Below, piece by piece: positions 1-12,667 of a stretch of 64,000 nucleotides of DNA (positions within the stretch are counted from its first letter, which is position 1; the number at the start of each line of letters is the position of its first letter). The stretch spans positions 1,954,501 to 2,018,500 of the forward strand of contig CALZFC010000043.1 of NCBI GenBank assembly GCA_945643635.1. Direction: 5' to 3'. The notes beneath the pieces are model-generated. The model saw nothing but the letters and a program-made list of their open reading frames with translations. It had not been told where the DNA came from and made no database searches. The DNA is from Allodiplogaster sudhausi (taxonomy: Eukaryota; Nematoda; Chromadorea; Rhabditida; Diplogasteridae). Made by a program: the position numbers and the translations under genes.

Positions 1-1
1 C

Positions 2-1298
2 CGCAACGACACTTGGCTCGTCAGTTCTCTCCCTCTTCTCGCTTCTTCATCTTCCCTAGTTTTCACCTTCTTTTTCCCCAGTATTCTTCGCTATTCCAAG
101 CAATATTTGTTAATATATTTTTATTAAGTGAATATGTTTGTACATACATATATACAGATGTATGTCTCTTGATGGTAGTACTACAATACGAGCTTTCTGC
201 TGTGACATACATACAGTCCCGCCCAACATTTCAGGTACATAAATTAATTAGATTAATTAGATTAATTTAAATAATTTCAATTGAAATTTGAGCGATATTA
301 GGCACTTTTACGCAGTTTCTTGTGTTTGTTAGGGTGGTTTTTGACGTGCTGAATAAGTACATACAGTCAGATTTTAAAAAGAATCTCAAATGACCGTTTA
401 AAAACGAATTCGGCCGGTTTTAGGAGGGTCATGACCGTATTTTAGGTGCTGTCGATCTTGTGTTATCGAAGTCATCCAAAACACGTCCATGACCCTCCTA
501 AAACCGACCGAATTCATTTTTAACGGCCATTTCAGATTCTTTTAAAATCTGACTGCATGTACTTGTTCAGCGTGTCAAAAACCACCCTAACAAACACAAG
601 AAACTGCGTAAAAGTGCCTAGTATCGCTCAAATTCCAATTGAAATTATTTAAATTAATCTAATTAATCTAATTAATTTATGTACCTGAAATGTTGGGCGG
701 TACTGTATGTAGGTACATTGATAGCTGTATTAGTTATCACTGAGAGTTTGTCTACTTGAGTTGGTGGATGAGTTGTACGAGTTCATCCGTCAAAGCGAAG
801 TGATCGAAGAGCACGAAGTGAAGAGCAGAGCTCACGAACTCTTCAAGCGGTTCGAGCACCAACTCGTCAACGCCGTCAACTTCGAAGGTCCCTTTCCATT
901 TCATTTTTGCTGTTCATTGGTTCCAATAAATGTGTATGTACACCTGCACATATGTCTATGAAATTCTTATTGCTGAAATCTATGGAAAAGTCAGGTTTCG
1001 ATGAGAATGACGACGTGCGAACGAAGTTCCAGTGGACATTCTCAGGCGCACTCCTCTTCTCCATCACAGTCTTCACCACGATTGGTCAGTCCATTCCGAG
1101 CCTCTCTGCACTGAATACTGCCTTCTCTCCATTTCATCATTTGGCAGCCGGCCAAGAGCTTCTTTCGTGGCTTCTCCCTTAGGCTGCAGAACAATCAATG
1201 TTTATCCCTTAGGCTTTCTTCTTCTATTCCCGCTTACTTTACTCGTTCTCTCACACTGTGAATGCAACGTCACAATCAGTGAGAAGGAGGAAGGGAGA

Positions 1299-1350
<52 letters not shown>

Positions 1351-1397
1351 CAGTGAGAGACAGAGATATTGAAAGAAATGTAAGAGCGATGAGAGTC

Positions 1398-1439
<42 letters not shown>

Positions 1440-2328
1440 CGAGGAAGAGTCCCAAACGACTTCCGCCTCCCATGCATGATCGTCGGTTCTGGAAACTGTG
1501 GTTCAGAGCATACAGATAGAGAGAAAGAGAGAGGGAGAGAGAGAGGAGAAAGAGAAGGAAAGGGAGGAAACATTAGTGCAATGTATGAAACAGTAAGTAT
1601 GGAATGTTGCAGCAAAGAATATGTACATACATACGTACATTAAAACTGCACTGATTTATATCTCATCAAATATTACATGCTATGTACCGTCATAATTTTT
1701 GATGCATGAATAAATAAATAAATAAATAAGGATAATGTGATGACTTTAGTAAAAGAATGTCTTACCTAGCGATAGAAAGAGAAGAGAGATTCCACTACAG
1801 GCTACGGGCACATCTGCCCCAAGACTGTGCTCGGCCGGCTCATGACCATCTTCTATGCAATGGTCGGCATTCCACTTATGCTGCTCTGCCTCGCAAACAT
1901 CGCAGAGAGTCTCGCCAGTGTCAGTTTTGAGAGAGAGTGAGAGAGAGAGTGGGAGCGAGAGAGAGAGAGAGAGAGTGAGATAGAGGGAGAGCGAGAGAGA
2001 GAGTGAGAGAGAGAGTGTGAGAGTGAGAGAGAGAGAGAGAGTGAGAGAGAGAGAGTGAGAGAGAGAGAAACGAGCGAGATAGAATGTGTGAAAAGTAGAA
2101 TGACTATCTTTGAAGGTGTTCACGTACATCTACTTCAAAGTATGCTGCGCGTATTGCCGCTGGCAGAAGACCCGCCGTCGAATTCGCCGTGCTGCCCTCT
2201 CCTTCCGCTATCATCCGAATGCTGCTGTCAATATTCGGAGAGGTTCCCTCTTCCTCTTTCTCCTTTTTTCCACTTGGTGTCCTTTCCTCTACCCTACTTT
2301 CCCTTGTAAATTTTGCGCTCTCCTCTCT

Positions 2329-2374
<46 letters not shown>

Positions 2375-4767
2375 TCTCAGCCCAATCCGGCCGCTCTAAC
2401 CAGCGCTACAACACTGTCCGTCGCAATCCTTCGCTGAATCGTTCAAAGAACTCTCGGTATGGACCATCAGACACGAAAAGTGTCCGGTCATTTGGAAGGC
2501 TTCATTCAATGTCCTTTTATTTCTGGAAAGTGGTTTTTTTCATTTTGTTAATATAAATAACAGAATTTATTAAAAGTATTTAAATAATTGATAAAATGAA
2601 TAAAGAGACTGAAAATGCAGATATGACAGCGCAGCCGGTCGGTTCGATCGAGTGGACACGATGTCCCTTCCCGGCAAGCGGAAGATTTCCCAGACTTCCC
2701 GCAGCCCCAATGGCACTCTCAAGTCCGGGGCCACTTTCCCGAGAAAGTCGGTTTTCTTTCTTCTCGATCCGTTCTGTTATGCCATTTTTGTATTTACTGA
2801 TCAAAGAGTAAATGAGGAAGATATCATTTTGAATTGGAGAAGAAAAACGATTTCTCCTTGAGGATGCAACTACAAAAGTCGAGCACTACGCTGAACATCG
2901 ACCATCTCGAGATGGAAGAGAGGAGAAAGAGAAGGGCCGGACAACGCTTCTGCGTCTCCCAGAGTCCCGCCAGGGAGTACAAATGTATCAACTTCGTACT
3001 TTAGTGTCCCATTTGCAACTACAGTACGGCTCAGCGGCCAGGGGCTAGAAGAGCCGCTAAATCCGAGAACCCTGGCCGCTGAGCCGTATTGTATGTTCAT
3101 ACATATGTATGTATGTATGTATGTGCATTTTGACTAGTTTCTGACATATTATATAAAATATGAAGGTGGTGTCAGGTGTGTTTTGCAGTTGCCCGCGGAG
3201 AAGACGGCTTGGTGGACATGAAGACCTTCTGCAACACTTCCGGCCTTCACGAAATCGTCCACGTTCACTCAGAGAAGAGGTATTTCACAGTTTTGTATTA
3301 TCTTGTAGTTATTTTGTCTTTTTCCTTTCTCACTTGATTAGCTGTTTGTTGATGCCCCTGAAAGTGCTCTGCCAACTCCTTTCCTTGCAGCCGCAACGGC
3401 CGTCGTCGCCGAGAGCGAAGGGGTCCTCACGGAGTGCCGAATGTAGTCATCTCCAGGTTCTCTTCCTTCCCCTCCCACTCAATGAACCCTCCCTCCCTTC
3501 TAGAGCTGCGGCTCGGCGATTCGATGAAGATCGCAAGGCAGCCTCTGACATCGAGAGAGAGGACACTTCTGCCCAGGTCAGCCGAGTCATTCTACGTCAC
3601 TTCTCTTTCAATCTCGCACTCTCTCTCTCTACCTCTCCCTCTCTCCCTCACTCTCTCTCTACCTCTCCCTCTCTCCCTCACACTCTCTCTCCCTCTCTCC
3701 CTCACACTTTTCCAAGTTCCCGCTCTCTCTCTACTCTAACCTCTCTCGTCTGGAATGGATGGCAGGCCCTGGCAGCATTTTGTCGTCTTTTCTGCAAATC
3801 CCCTGAGAAATTTTCAATCTCGAACTTAACATGAAGAGGAAGAGAAAAGGGGAGAGGCACAGGGGAATCGCTCCTATTTCTACTCTCTCTATCTTGGTCT
3901 TGGTTCACTATTGACACTCCATCCACTTATAGAGGGCCATCTCACATTCTCACCATCACTCTCTTCTCCGTTACAGACAACAACTCTCACTCTCACCCTC
4001 CTTCTCCTATTGAGGGCCATCTCACACTCTTACCCTCACCCTCTTCCCCATTATAGAAAGCGTCTCACACTCTCACCCTCTTTCCTCTATACATTTCACA
4101 ATCTCACTCTCCTCCCTTGTAGAGAGCCATCTCATCCTCTCACCCTCATCCGTATTCAGCTTCCATTCTCAGTCTCAGTCGCTCTTTTAATCTGTGCTGA
4201 CACTCTTTCATTTTCTAGAACTGTTCCTGCTCACCTTCCTTATCATATCTTTCCTCATAACAGAACAAATTCTTTGTGCAGCAATAATCCAAAACAATAC
4301 GAGATGGCGTAATTATTTCTTCATATAATTGTGACGTCATCAGTTATCCGAACTATCAGATTTTCTTGAAGCTTTCCTTCTCGGATGACGACGACAATGT
4401 TGAACGGAAGAGAGAAATGAATAATCGATTCGATCGATTGGAAAGATTGGAGAGATTGGAGAGACTCGACCGATTAGAGAAAGAGAGACACGAGAGACTG
4501 GACAGAGAGATGCAGCCATCCAGCAGCCAGCATGGCAATCTGTCGTCACCCGCCACGGGAGAGGGCGGGGGAGGGCGACCGCCAGCCGCCAGGAAGCAGC
4601 CCTCTCTGGACAGCAGCATATCCAGGAGGTATACAACACACACTTTAAGCTTAATTCTAAATGAAATTACAGATTACGCGGAGAAATGGACGGCCGCTCA
4701 TATCGTTCCGCCGGCTCTGAAAGATCGGACGACCTCTCTCTACACTCACTCAGAAGACAAGGTCTCT

Positions 4768-4808
<41 letters not shown>

Positions 4809-5721
4809 TCACTCTCTGCTGCAGGAGGCGGTGGTGGCTACGGCCGGCCGGTGAGTGAGAAGATGCCGGTGACAGTGGGAATCTTCATTGTGTTCGCCTT
4901 CATCACTGGCGGGGCCATTCTCTTCTCTGTCTGGGAAAACTGGAATATCTTCGACGGCGCCTACTACTGCTTCATCACTCTTAGGCACCTTTTTTTCTTT
5001 CTTTTCCTTGATTAGTGAATAGATCTTTATTTGATTTTCTTATTTAATTTGACTTGAGATTTAAGGAGTGTGTTCTATTTGATATCTTCAGCACAATCGG
5101 ATTCGGCGACATCGTGCCTGGCCAGGCACTGGACGAGGGGAGCCAGGAGAAGCTGCTGGTCTGCGCCCTCTACCTCCTCTTCGGAATGGCTCTCATAGCC
5201 ATGTGCTTCAAACTCATGCAGGATGACGTCGTGCAGAAGGCGCGCTGGCTCGGCCGGAAGATTGGCATTCTCGGTCCAGTGCTTTTCTCTTCCCTAACAA
5301 ATTCACATACAAATAGAATTGGAATTACATACGAATTTCCCATTCTAGGTTATTATAATAATTAATATTACCATGTCCCTCGGAGCAGTTTTTTGTTAAA
5401 TAATTGATTTTGGACTTATATTTTCTTGAAGTGAAAGAGGACTACTCTGAGTCAGAATCTGAATTGGATGACGACGTCGTACTTGAAGAAGACGAGGAAG
5501 AAGACATGTTCTCCGAAGAAAAGACCGACCCTGTCAGATTATTCTTCTGCTCGTACTTCATTTCAGTATTGAGTGTTCATATCCAATTATTTACCAACTG
5601 ATTGCATGATACCATATGCTAAACATACAAGATAAGCTTTGAGGAAAAGCGCACGACTTCCTCGGGTTCGTCGAGGAGAGAAGAAGAGCACCAGAGACCG
5701 AGAAGAAGCGCCTTTCGATAG
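2..5721 (+). CDS. Two-pore domain (K2P/TWiK-type) potassium channel, 5' end missing
   Basis: Leak K+ channel subunit of the plasma membrane. Seventeen exons join in phase: 2-19 (tentative), 761-887, 995-1084, 1801-1919, 2116-2242, 2381-2479, 2635-2746, 2863-2984, 3189-3279, 3391-3456, 3504-3576, 4360-4628, 4673-4761, 4825-4984, 5092-5273, 5432-5532, 5644-5721 (TAG), about 640 codons. Exons 2-3 encode the extracellular cap and pore helix, and exons 3-4 give pore 1 TTIGYGHICP followed by M2. Exons 13-14 give M3, pore 2 ([10 protein letters not shown]) and M4. M1 and the start lie outside the window. The M2-M3 cytoplasmic loop is about 340 residues, far longer than usual in K2P channels, basic and Ser-rich with a Leu/Arg heptad-like run ([14 protein letters not shown]). 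The C-terminus is acidic then basic. The intron at 4985-5091 uses a GC donor. The boundary of exon 2381-2479 (alternative end 2456) is the least certain. Confidence 0.93.
214..705. mobile_element. Tc1/mariner-type MITE with very long inverted repeats
   Basis: A near-perfect inverted repeat of about 220 bp per arm folds this 492 bp segment on itself, with a short centre near 450-490. The element starts CAGT and ends ACTG and is flanked by TA on both sides (212-213 and 706-707), the target-site signature of Tc1/mariner transposition. No coding capacity is present, so it is non-autonomous. It sits in the first visible intron of the K2P gene. Confidence 0.85.
1296..2074. repeat. (GA)n-rich microsatellites in K2P introns
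   Basis: Runs of GA dinucleotides at about 1296-1345, 1400-1440 and 1930-2072 lie in two introns of the K2P gene. On the minus strand they read as Ser/Leu-rich open frames, which are artefacts of the repeat. Confidence 0.9.
3022..3091. mobile_element. 70 bp TIR hairpin, likely minimal Tc1-type MITE
   Basis: The two ends are inverted copies of about 23-24 bp (core GCTCAGCGGCCAGGG), with one mismatch. They flank a unique centre of about 25 bp. The left end begins CAGT after a TA (3020-3021), and the right end finishes TATTG before TA (3092-3093). It lies inside a K2P intron, and its RNA would form a strong hairpin. Confidence 0.6.
3600..4150. repeat. CT-rich and degenerate CTCACCCTC minisatellite in a K2P intron
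   Basis: At 3610-3720 there are imperfect copies of a roughly 30 bp CT-rich unit. At about 3930-4150 a degenerate repeat recurs with the words AGGGCCATCTCACACTCTCA and CACCCTC. The stretch is within the 3577-4359 intron. Confidence 0.6.
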
Positions 5722-6596
5722 TTTGACGTGAAAACCCAACCATCTTAGGAGTATTTAAATTCCACTCAATTGTTTTCTATCGGTGACTTTGTTCTTTATA
5801 TATGAATTGCACTGGCAAAGCTCTGCTTTTCTTCTCCTTCTTCCTCTTTTTTTTTATTTGTTCATGGTATTCTTCCTCCTTCTCGAATATCCATGCATGC
5901 GAGGTCTTTCTTCTTCCGTCTCAGTCGCCTCTCCCTTTCATATTCATTCTTCTTCCATTCATTCCTCTCTAATTGGCATCTCCTTTACTATTGTATATCT
6001 CCAGTCACTGCTAACGTAATCAAGAAGTGTTGATGTAATGGGTACTTTTTCTAATGAAGCCTTCATAATTCAATTGCTTTTTTTCCTTTATCCCGCTGAT
6101 TCAACTCGTTATCACGGCTTGAAAGAGCCGAAGTTAATCCTCATTTGTGTCTTTCGACGTGCATTTGAATAGAGTTCATCTAGCACGCGTCTTCAGCTGA
6201 AGAGTCCCGTTGATTCCCGTTCATTCGAAGTGGAATCCCCTCAAGGGCTGCTTCTCCATTCCTCACTTCAACAACTCTCGTCTCTTTTCTTTGCTTGTGT
6301 GGATGTTGTGATTAATCTCTTCTGTGTTACGGTTACTCCTTCCTCCACTCCCTTTGTTCGACTATTATTCCCTTCATTTCCCGTCACCATCACAGCTTCT
6401 TTTGATTCTCGTGGGCTATGAGAATAAATTCAGTCAGCCCTTTTTGTGAGTTATTGCGACAAACAATAATTGGGACAGATGAAGAGAGGGGGATAGGGAA
6501 CGAGCAAGAAAGAGAGGGAGAGAGAGATAGAGAGAGAAAGAGCGAGATAGAAAGGAAGTGAAAGAGCGATATAGCGAGATAGAAAGGTAGGGAAAG

Positions 6597-6636
<40 letters not shown>

Positions 6637-7122
6637 TGGATAGAGCGAGAAAAAATAGTGTGAGAGAGCTGAGCGCAGAGCATGAAAGGAAACGAACAAA
6701 AAGAAGATGCGAATGGGGTGACTCCGACAGGAGTAAATCGCCTTGTTACTCGTTCGAAAAACGGCAGACTCGTCTACGCCCCTTCCATTGTCCTTTCCAG
6801 GTCTCGAAGCGAAGACTTCCTTCTTCGCACTCATCATAAGACGAAGAAAGATGTGGAAGAGGGTTGTGGTGTTCCTGGTTCCCTCTCTTCTTCTTCTTCC
6901 ATTCTCCTCCAGCATTCTCTTCGCCACTAAGGTTGTTCCTCGTCAAGGGGACCGACAGCAGCTCCCGAACCACATTCGCCTTCGAAGAGGAGAAGCAGTG
7001 AACGGTTTCTTATTTTATTTTCTCTCTTGCTCTCCCTTTCATTTCCTTTTCAACATCCGTAGAAACAGCGAGATTAAAAAATATTTGCAAAGATAAAGTT
7101 AGTGATTGCTGTATTCCGGTAC
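5722..7122. other. 3' flank of the K2P gene, mostly non-coding
   Basis: T/C-rich sequence to about 6420, then a GA-rich block (about 6480-6631). Between 6660 and 7010 several frames are open on both strands without a recognisable protein. I could not build a spliced model here. Confidence 0.5.
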
Positions 7123-8312
7123 TTATCTAAGCAGATTTGCAATGCTCCTCCGAAGAACTTCCCTAGATTGCAGAATCAAATTGTGTCGTTCCTCTGTCGA
7201 ATGTCCCTCTCTCCACGGGCTCAGCTCATTCTCACAATCAGCTTTGTCTTCAACATCTACCGCACTTTCAAGGTCTAAGGTTTCGAGCTAACACAGATCG
7301 AAAATATTGCCATTTCTCTGGAGTAGACAAATTCATCGATTACTTTTAAAAGATGCACAATGTTATCACCATTTCAAATAAGTTTCATAGTTATGGTATG
7401 TATCTTTTTCGTTTCTGTGTCAATATTATGATATGAATGCCTTGACATGAATGTAATGTTATCTTCTTGAGAGCAGAGCCACTGCGAATGTCTTCGTCTG
7501 CTCTTCTCTTTTGGCTGCTTCCCACTGCTTCTTCAAGGAGTCTGCCACTGACTGAACAGCAACTTCAACTCTTTGTAAATTCAGGCAAATGGACATACTT
7601 TATGGGAATAGATTCGTAATTATTATTACTAATAGATCAACGAGTTACAAGAGTTCGAGTAGATACTTCGAACATATGCAATTATTTTAGAACACAATGA
7701 ATATCATTAAAGTTTTTGTTAATAAATATGATTCATGCGGAAAGCTGCAAAAGCCATCGTCGCTTACATCTCTTCATCTCAAGTGATATATTTTTTGAGG
7801 AGAATAATCCACTTCAGAGTAAGGAAGGGAACAATTTATATGCAAACATTATTATTCCTGGAAACGAAAGTAAGGAATCGAAAAAGGAGGAACGCGTACG
7901 AGAGGAGTGAACGACATTAAGCAGTGACGCACCTGATTGTGGTGGGGAACTCTCCAAGGGCTGACAGAAGTATCTCCAAATGGAAATTACCTGAAAGAGC
8001 GAAGTGAGATTGTTGTGTTCTCCCGACCGGATCACCTTCTTCTTTTTCCAAGTTGAAAACATCTCCTTGACCTTGTTCTGAGTGCTCTCGTCCTCGAAGA
8101 GCTCAAAGAATTGGATTCTAACATGTCAAAAGGAAAAAAAGAGATTCCAATTTATTTAAAGAGAGAGAAAAGATTGGAGAAAGAGAGAAGGGGAGAAAAT
8201 GGGAAATGAAAAAAGTAGATCATGGAATAGAAGAGCATCGCAAGGAAAGGTCGAGAAGAAAATGAGAGAAAACGAAGAGCACAAGGGCAAGCATTGTTGC
8301 CGCCTCTCTAAG

Positions 8313-8343
<31 letters not shown>

Positions 8344-8546
8344 CCTATCTCTCTCTCTCTCTCTTGCTCTCTCTCTCTCTCTTGCTCTCTCTCTCTCTCT
8401 CTCTCTTTCACTCTCTCTATCCCTTTATCTCCGGAGCAACAAGGAAGGGTTAAGAATCGCCCCGGGGAGCCATGACAATCCGCTCCTCATCAAACGGCTA
8501 CAAATTCGCTTAAGCCAACAAATGGCCTCTTCTTGTTGAAATCGGC
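7123..8546 (-). CDS. Unidentified gene fragment, minus strand, weak CID-domain resemblance
   Basis: Four minus-strand exons join in phase: 8546-8477, 8117-7991, 7551-7483 and 7287-7123 (stop TAA). The second encodes a Lys-rich helix with FELFEDES and KVKEMFSTWKKKK. This loosely recalls the last helices of RNA polymerase II CTD-interaction (CID) domains of the SCAF/RPRD kind; that is an impression, not an identification. The third exon is a charged helix (SLKKQWEAAKREE) and the last is acidic, ending in LRRSIANLLR. Upstream exons were not found, so the 5' end is missing. The donor after 7483 (GTGGCT) is poor, and that exon could instead run on to a stop near 7461. Function unknown. Confidence 0.4.
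8309..8412. repeat. (CT)n microsatellite
   Basis: An almost pure CT run interrupted by single G and A bases lies just upstream, on the plus strand, of the minus-strand exon at 8477-8546. Confidence 0.9.
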
Positions 8547-8722
8547 CTTGTAACTTTTGACATTTCATTCTTAAAGTTGACGAAAGATTAGAAAAATGAC
8601 ATCATTTCACTTTTATCGATACATATCAACCTTTCTTTTTATAAGTAATCATAAATGTATCTGAATTGTCTTCCCCGAACACGAAGAGGGAGGGTTGAGT
8701 AGGCGGGGGCTCAGTTGGGTGT

Positions 8723-8882
8723 GCCTGGGTGGAGCCGTGGATGGCCCCTCCCTCCATGCTGTCCCCAGATGGTCTGCCTGGGTGGAGCCGTGGATGGCCC
8801 TCCCTCCATGGTGTCCCCAGATGGTCTGCCTGGGTGGAGCCGTGGATGGCCCCTCCCTCCATGGTGTCCCCAGATGGTGTGC
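8723..8882. repeat. 53 bp minisatellite, three copies
   Basis: Three near-identical tandem units start at 8723, 8776 and 8828, each with GCCTGGGTGGAGCCGTGGAT followed by a CCTCCCTCCATG segment. Unit lengths are 52-55 bp. It is open in several frames on both strands, which only reflects its composition. Confidence 0.9.
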
Positions 8883-10124
8883 CTTCTTATTTCTTCTCTT
8901 TTTATTGCAAGGAAGCCACGACCATGACTCCTTTCTCCTTCTGAGAAGGCCTATCAGATTCTCTTCCATTCAGTTACTTTCTCTTTCTTTGCTTTTCTTT
9001 TCCTCTCCCTGACTGTTTTCGCTAACTTTTAACATCTTCGTTTTCAGTAATCTGATCTGAAAAGTTGGCTCGCTTTTTTGCACTAATGTCAGAACAGTTG
9101 AATGCTGAAGGCCGTCCGATGCGAATAGAAAGACATTCATAGAATTCTAAGCTGTTAAAATTGCTAATATGTTATGAATTATATCAGGCTCTATTATCCT
9201 CCTTCTCTTTTCTTCTTCAAATTAGATCAGCTATTATTGTAAAAAAAACGCATGCTACCAGGAGTGGTCACAGAATTGAGAATTGCGTCAGTGCAATCAG
9301 AGGAGGAGCAGAGATTCATCCCTCTTCTATTCCTATTCCCTTTTTTCTTTCCTCTCTGAGTCTACACGTCTTCCAATTCCTATAATAAGCAGTTGATGTC
9401 ATGGATAGAAAAGTTGTTCAGCCAGCTACAATTGTATCTTGCTCATTTTACATTACAAGATTACGTTCTCGCTCTCGGACTCTCTCTCTCTCTCTGTGTC
9501 TCTCTCTCTCCCCTCCTACTCTTTCTCCCTTCAACATCATTCATTTCCTCCTCGTGTGCTGTTCTGGCTAATCCCTTTCAATCCACGAAATGGTGATTCC
9601 TGGTTCGAGCTCAACTCGCTCCTCGAGTAATTCGCATCGCTGAGTCCATCTTCTGATCTTCTTTTGGATAAACAGTAAAGCACGCCATCCCGGCTGTTTT
9701 TTTTTGCTTTTCCAATCTCACTCTGCTTCCCTCACTCTCTTTCTCTTTCTTCTCTCGACCCTAACTCCATCCCTTTCACTCCACCTCTTTCCCCGTCTCT
9801 CCTTCTCCCCCATCTCTGTCCGTCTCAATCCCTCCCACTTTCTCTCTCTCTTTCTCTCTCTTTCTCTCTCTCTCTCCTACCAAGTTCATTCATTGAAATT
9901 CTTCCCCTTCCCACACTAAAATCGTGGTCGTCATGATTCCTGCAAAACAGGAAAGCGCATGGCGGGAGACATTTCCATAATTACTACGAACGATGTTGTT
10001 ATTCTGGCTGACGGATAAAAATGCTTGGAAAAGCAACTCCCTGACTTGCTTTGTTCTCTTTAGGTGGGGTATTGTTATGCATATTTTTCGTATGTAGATT
10101 TATCTATTTTATATATAAATTTTT
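8883..10124. other. No gene recognised
   Basis: CT-rich and AT-rich unique sequence. A minus-strand open stretch at about 9035-9130 is exon-like in length but could not be linked to anything. Confidence 0.5.
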
Positions 10125-11344
10125 GCATATATGACGGGGCCAACTAAAAAAACGGTTGTTTTTGCGTTTTCGACGTGTTTAGCGAGATTTGTGCAGTGTG
10201 TGTAGAAAAGTGCATGTACTAAGCTGCATCTTTTTTCAAGCATCTTTATTAACGTACAAAGGTGTGCAAAAAAGGTTACACAGAAATATACACGTACTAA
10301 CATGCCCATAAATGACTTTTAAAAATGAGCATGTTGATACGCGTATAAATGTGCACATGAATCAGACATAAAAATGGGCAGAAAAGTACATGTACTATAG
10401 TGCTCCAAATTCATCAAGAAAAATGAGCACGAATGTACGCGTACAATATCACTTAGAAAAAAATTAGGAAGAAAATACGTGTACAACACTGCTCAAAGAT
10501 TGAACGCAAAAATACATGTACAAAAGTGCTCAGAAATGAAATAGCAGAAAAACCTGTTAATTACAAGTATAAATTACTGCTTATACTGCTTACACAAAAC
10601 GTGTTTGCACGCAACGCGGCTAGCAGGCTGTTAAAACATATTTCGACATCCTTACGTTTTTCCATATTATGTTTTTAAAGTTTTTTTGTTCTATTCTGTT
10701 TCTAATGTCTGAATGTATATATTTTTTGCGAATGTAGGGTGGTCATGACCTTGTCATTCGGTACGTTGGAACTTTGAACATGACCGATATTGTGATTTTT
10801 ACTTTCTAAACCTATTAAATGAAGGTTTTGTTGTTTTTCCTCAATAAATAGGATATTTCGTTGTTTTTTGATCATATAAGCATTAATATATTCCTGTAAT
10901 TAACAGGTTTTTCTTCTATTTGTATTTCACTTCTGAGCACTTTTGTACATGTATTTTTGCGCTCAATTTTTTTTGAGCAGTTTTGTACGCGTATTTTCTT
11001 GCTCAAATTTTTTACGCCATATTGTACGCGTATATTTGTGCCCACATTTCTGTTAGTTCTTGAGCACTTTTGTTCATGTATATTTCTGCTCATTTTTCTT
11101 TCCGTTTTATGAACATGTTTCAACGCGTATATTCTTGCTCAATCTTCAAAATAATTTTGTGCATTTTAATACATGTATAGTTGTGCTCATTTTTCACTCA
11201 CACTACACTTTTGTACGTGTATAAAGACTCTAAAAAAATATGCAGTTTAGTATATGAACTTTTCTACGAACGCTGCACAAATCTCACGAAACACGTCGAA
11301 AACGCAAAAACGACCGTTTTTTTAGTTGGCCCCGTCATATATGC
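10125..11344. mobile_element. 1.2 kb palindromic (foldback) element with internal subrepeats
   Basis: The ends are inverted copies: GCATATATGACGGGGCCAAC at 10125 and its complement ending at 11344. Arms of about 440-450 bp (10125-10564 and 10895-11344) flank a 330 bp centre. Within each arm, seven to eight degenerate units of about 50 bp recur. They carry words such as GAGCAC followed by TTTTGTACATGTAT, or the variant with GTACGCGTAT. No transposase frame is visible. Family unknown; it behaves like a foldback or other large-TIR non-autonomous DNA element. Confidence 0.75.
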
Positions 11345-12624
11345 TGTTTTATCCATCAAGTTTCTTGACTTTGCCTTCTCACTCTTCATGGTTTACGATA
11401 GTGCAAAATGAAAGTTATTCCTGGCATTGAAATGATTTGTTTTCTTTCCAAGACCTCATAATGTTATTTTCCATTCCAATATATATTTTCCCGTTCCGCT
11501 CCAAGTGCCCCTCCGTCTAGTGTTTTCCCCTTCTCCTATGCTACTCTTTTCTCAACTCTTCTCACTGGCCTTTGAACAACAAATATTTGCCTACTAATCA
11601 ATTCGCATGTATTTAAGTGTAAATGCCTAGAGCTTATCCGAAGGCATTAAATGAAACTTTTTATATATCTCTGCGATTTAAACCGAAAGAAATACCCGTT
11701 GGAAAAAAACCTCTTTGGAACACACACTAACTATCATTGATATCGTTGGTAAATTTCTTGCAGGGAAGATTAAAGAGCATATATCAATCCGTTGATCTTT
11801 AATCGGAATGCTCCAATCTCTGCATGAGTTTGCCTCGAATGGCCGTGTTATTCCATCATTCCATTTCTTGCTCTCTCAAGCAATCGCATTCGTTTGTCGT
11901 TGTGCAGCCACCGTGCGCCTCAAGGAAAGGAAAATGTAAATATCTCTTATTTATCTCCATGAATGCGCTTTGCAGAGCTGTATAAAAGTGTAAAGTTGTA
12001 CTTGTCTCTGACTCTCTCCCCATAGCAGAGGAAGAGCTCGCAGCCGATACTAAGCGGGGCTAGCTGTCCACCAAGGAAATCGGCCGAAGAGTCGGAGTAA
12101 ATGTGTCGAGTATTGGAATTGGCAGCCCAGTGCAGTCCACTTCTCCAATTTCCTCGATTAAATATATCTCCCGGCTACAACTCCCAATATTTACGCCCTT
12201 TTCTATTCTCGTCAACAATTTCCAGCTTCATCGTCCGCCCGCAATTCACACGGCTAAAATGGTAATTTCCCTTGACTTTACTTAGGAAACATCCTGTTTT
12301 CCTTCACTGCCAGGTCTTCTTCTCTCTTTTGCGTGAAGAGGCAAACACAATTATACTCTTCACTTTAACACCTGAAAGGTCTCTCTATATAATGTCCAAA
12401 TGCTCAAAAGATGATATGCTGACCAGGTCATTCCGTGTGGAATATCACTCGCGAACGGCTGGTGGTTCTCTCATTTCTTGCTTTGTTTCAGCTCTCGCTT
12501 CGTATTTTCTACGACACGGCCTTTGGTTTTGTTTCGCCTTCACACTTCATTTGCTCTTTCTTCTCTTTTCTTTGTCTTACAATTCGCTTTCGCTGTCTCT
12601 CTTTATCCATCTATATCTCTCTCT

Positions 12625-12667
<43 letters not shown>

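Noticed and set aside
1202..1615. Open frames of Ser/Leu or Arg/Glu repeats over GA/CT microsatellites here and at many other sites
   Set aside because: Low-complexity readings of simple repeats with no splice or start support.
8626..8969. Open frames with repeated Trp/Gly/Pro peptides at the 53 bp minisatellite
   Set aside because: Open on both strands and in several frames because of the repeat; no gene context.
10109..11411. Two similar short open frames on opposite strands at the ends of the palindromic element
   Set aside because: They are the same TIR sequence read twice; no transposase similarity.
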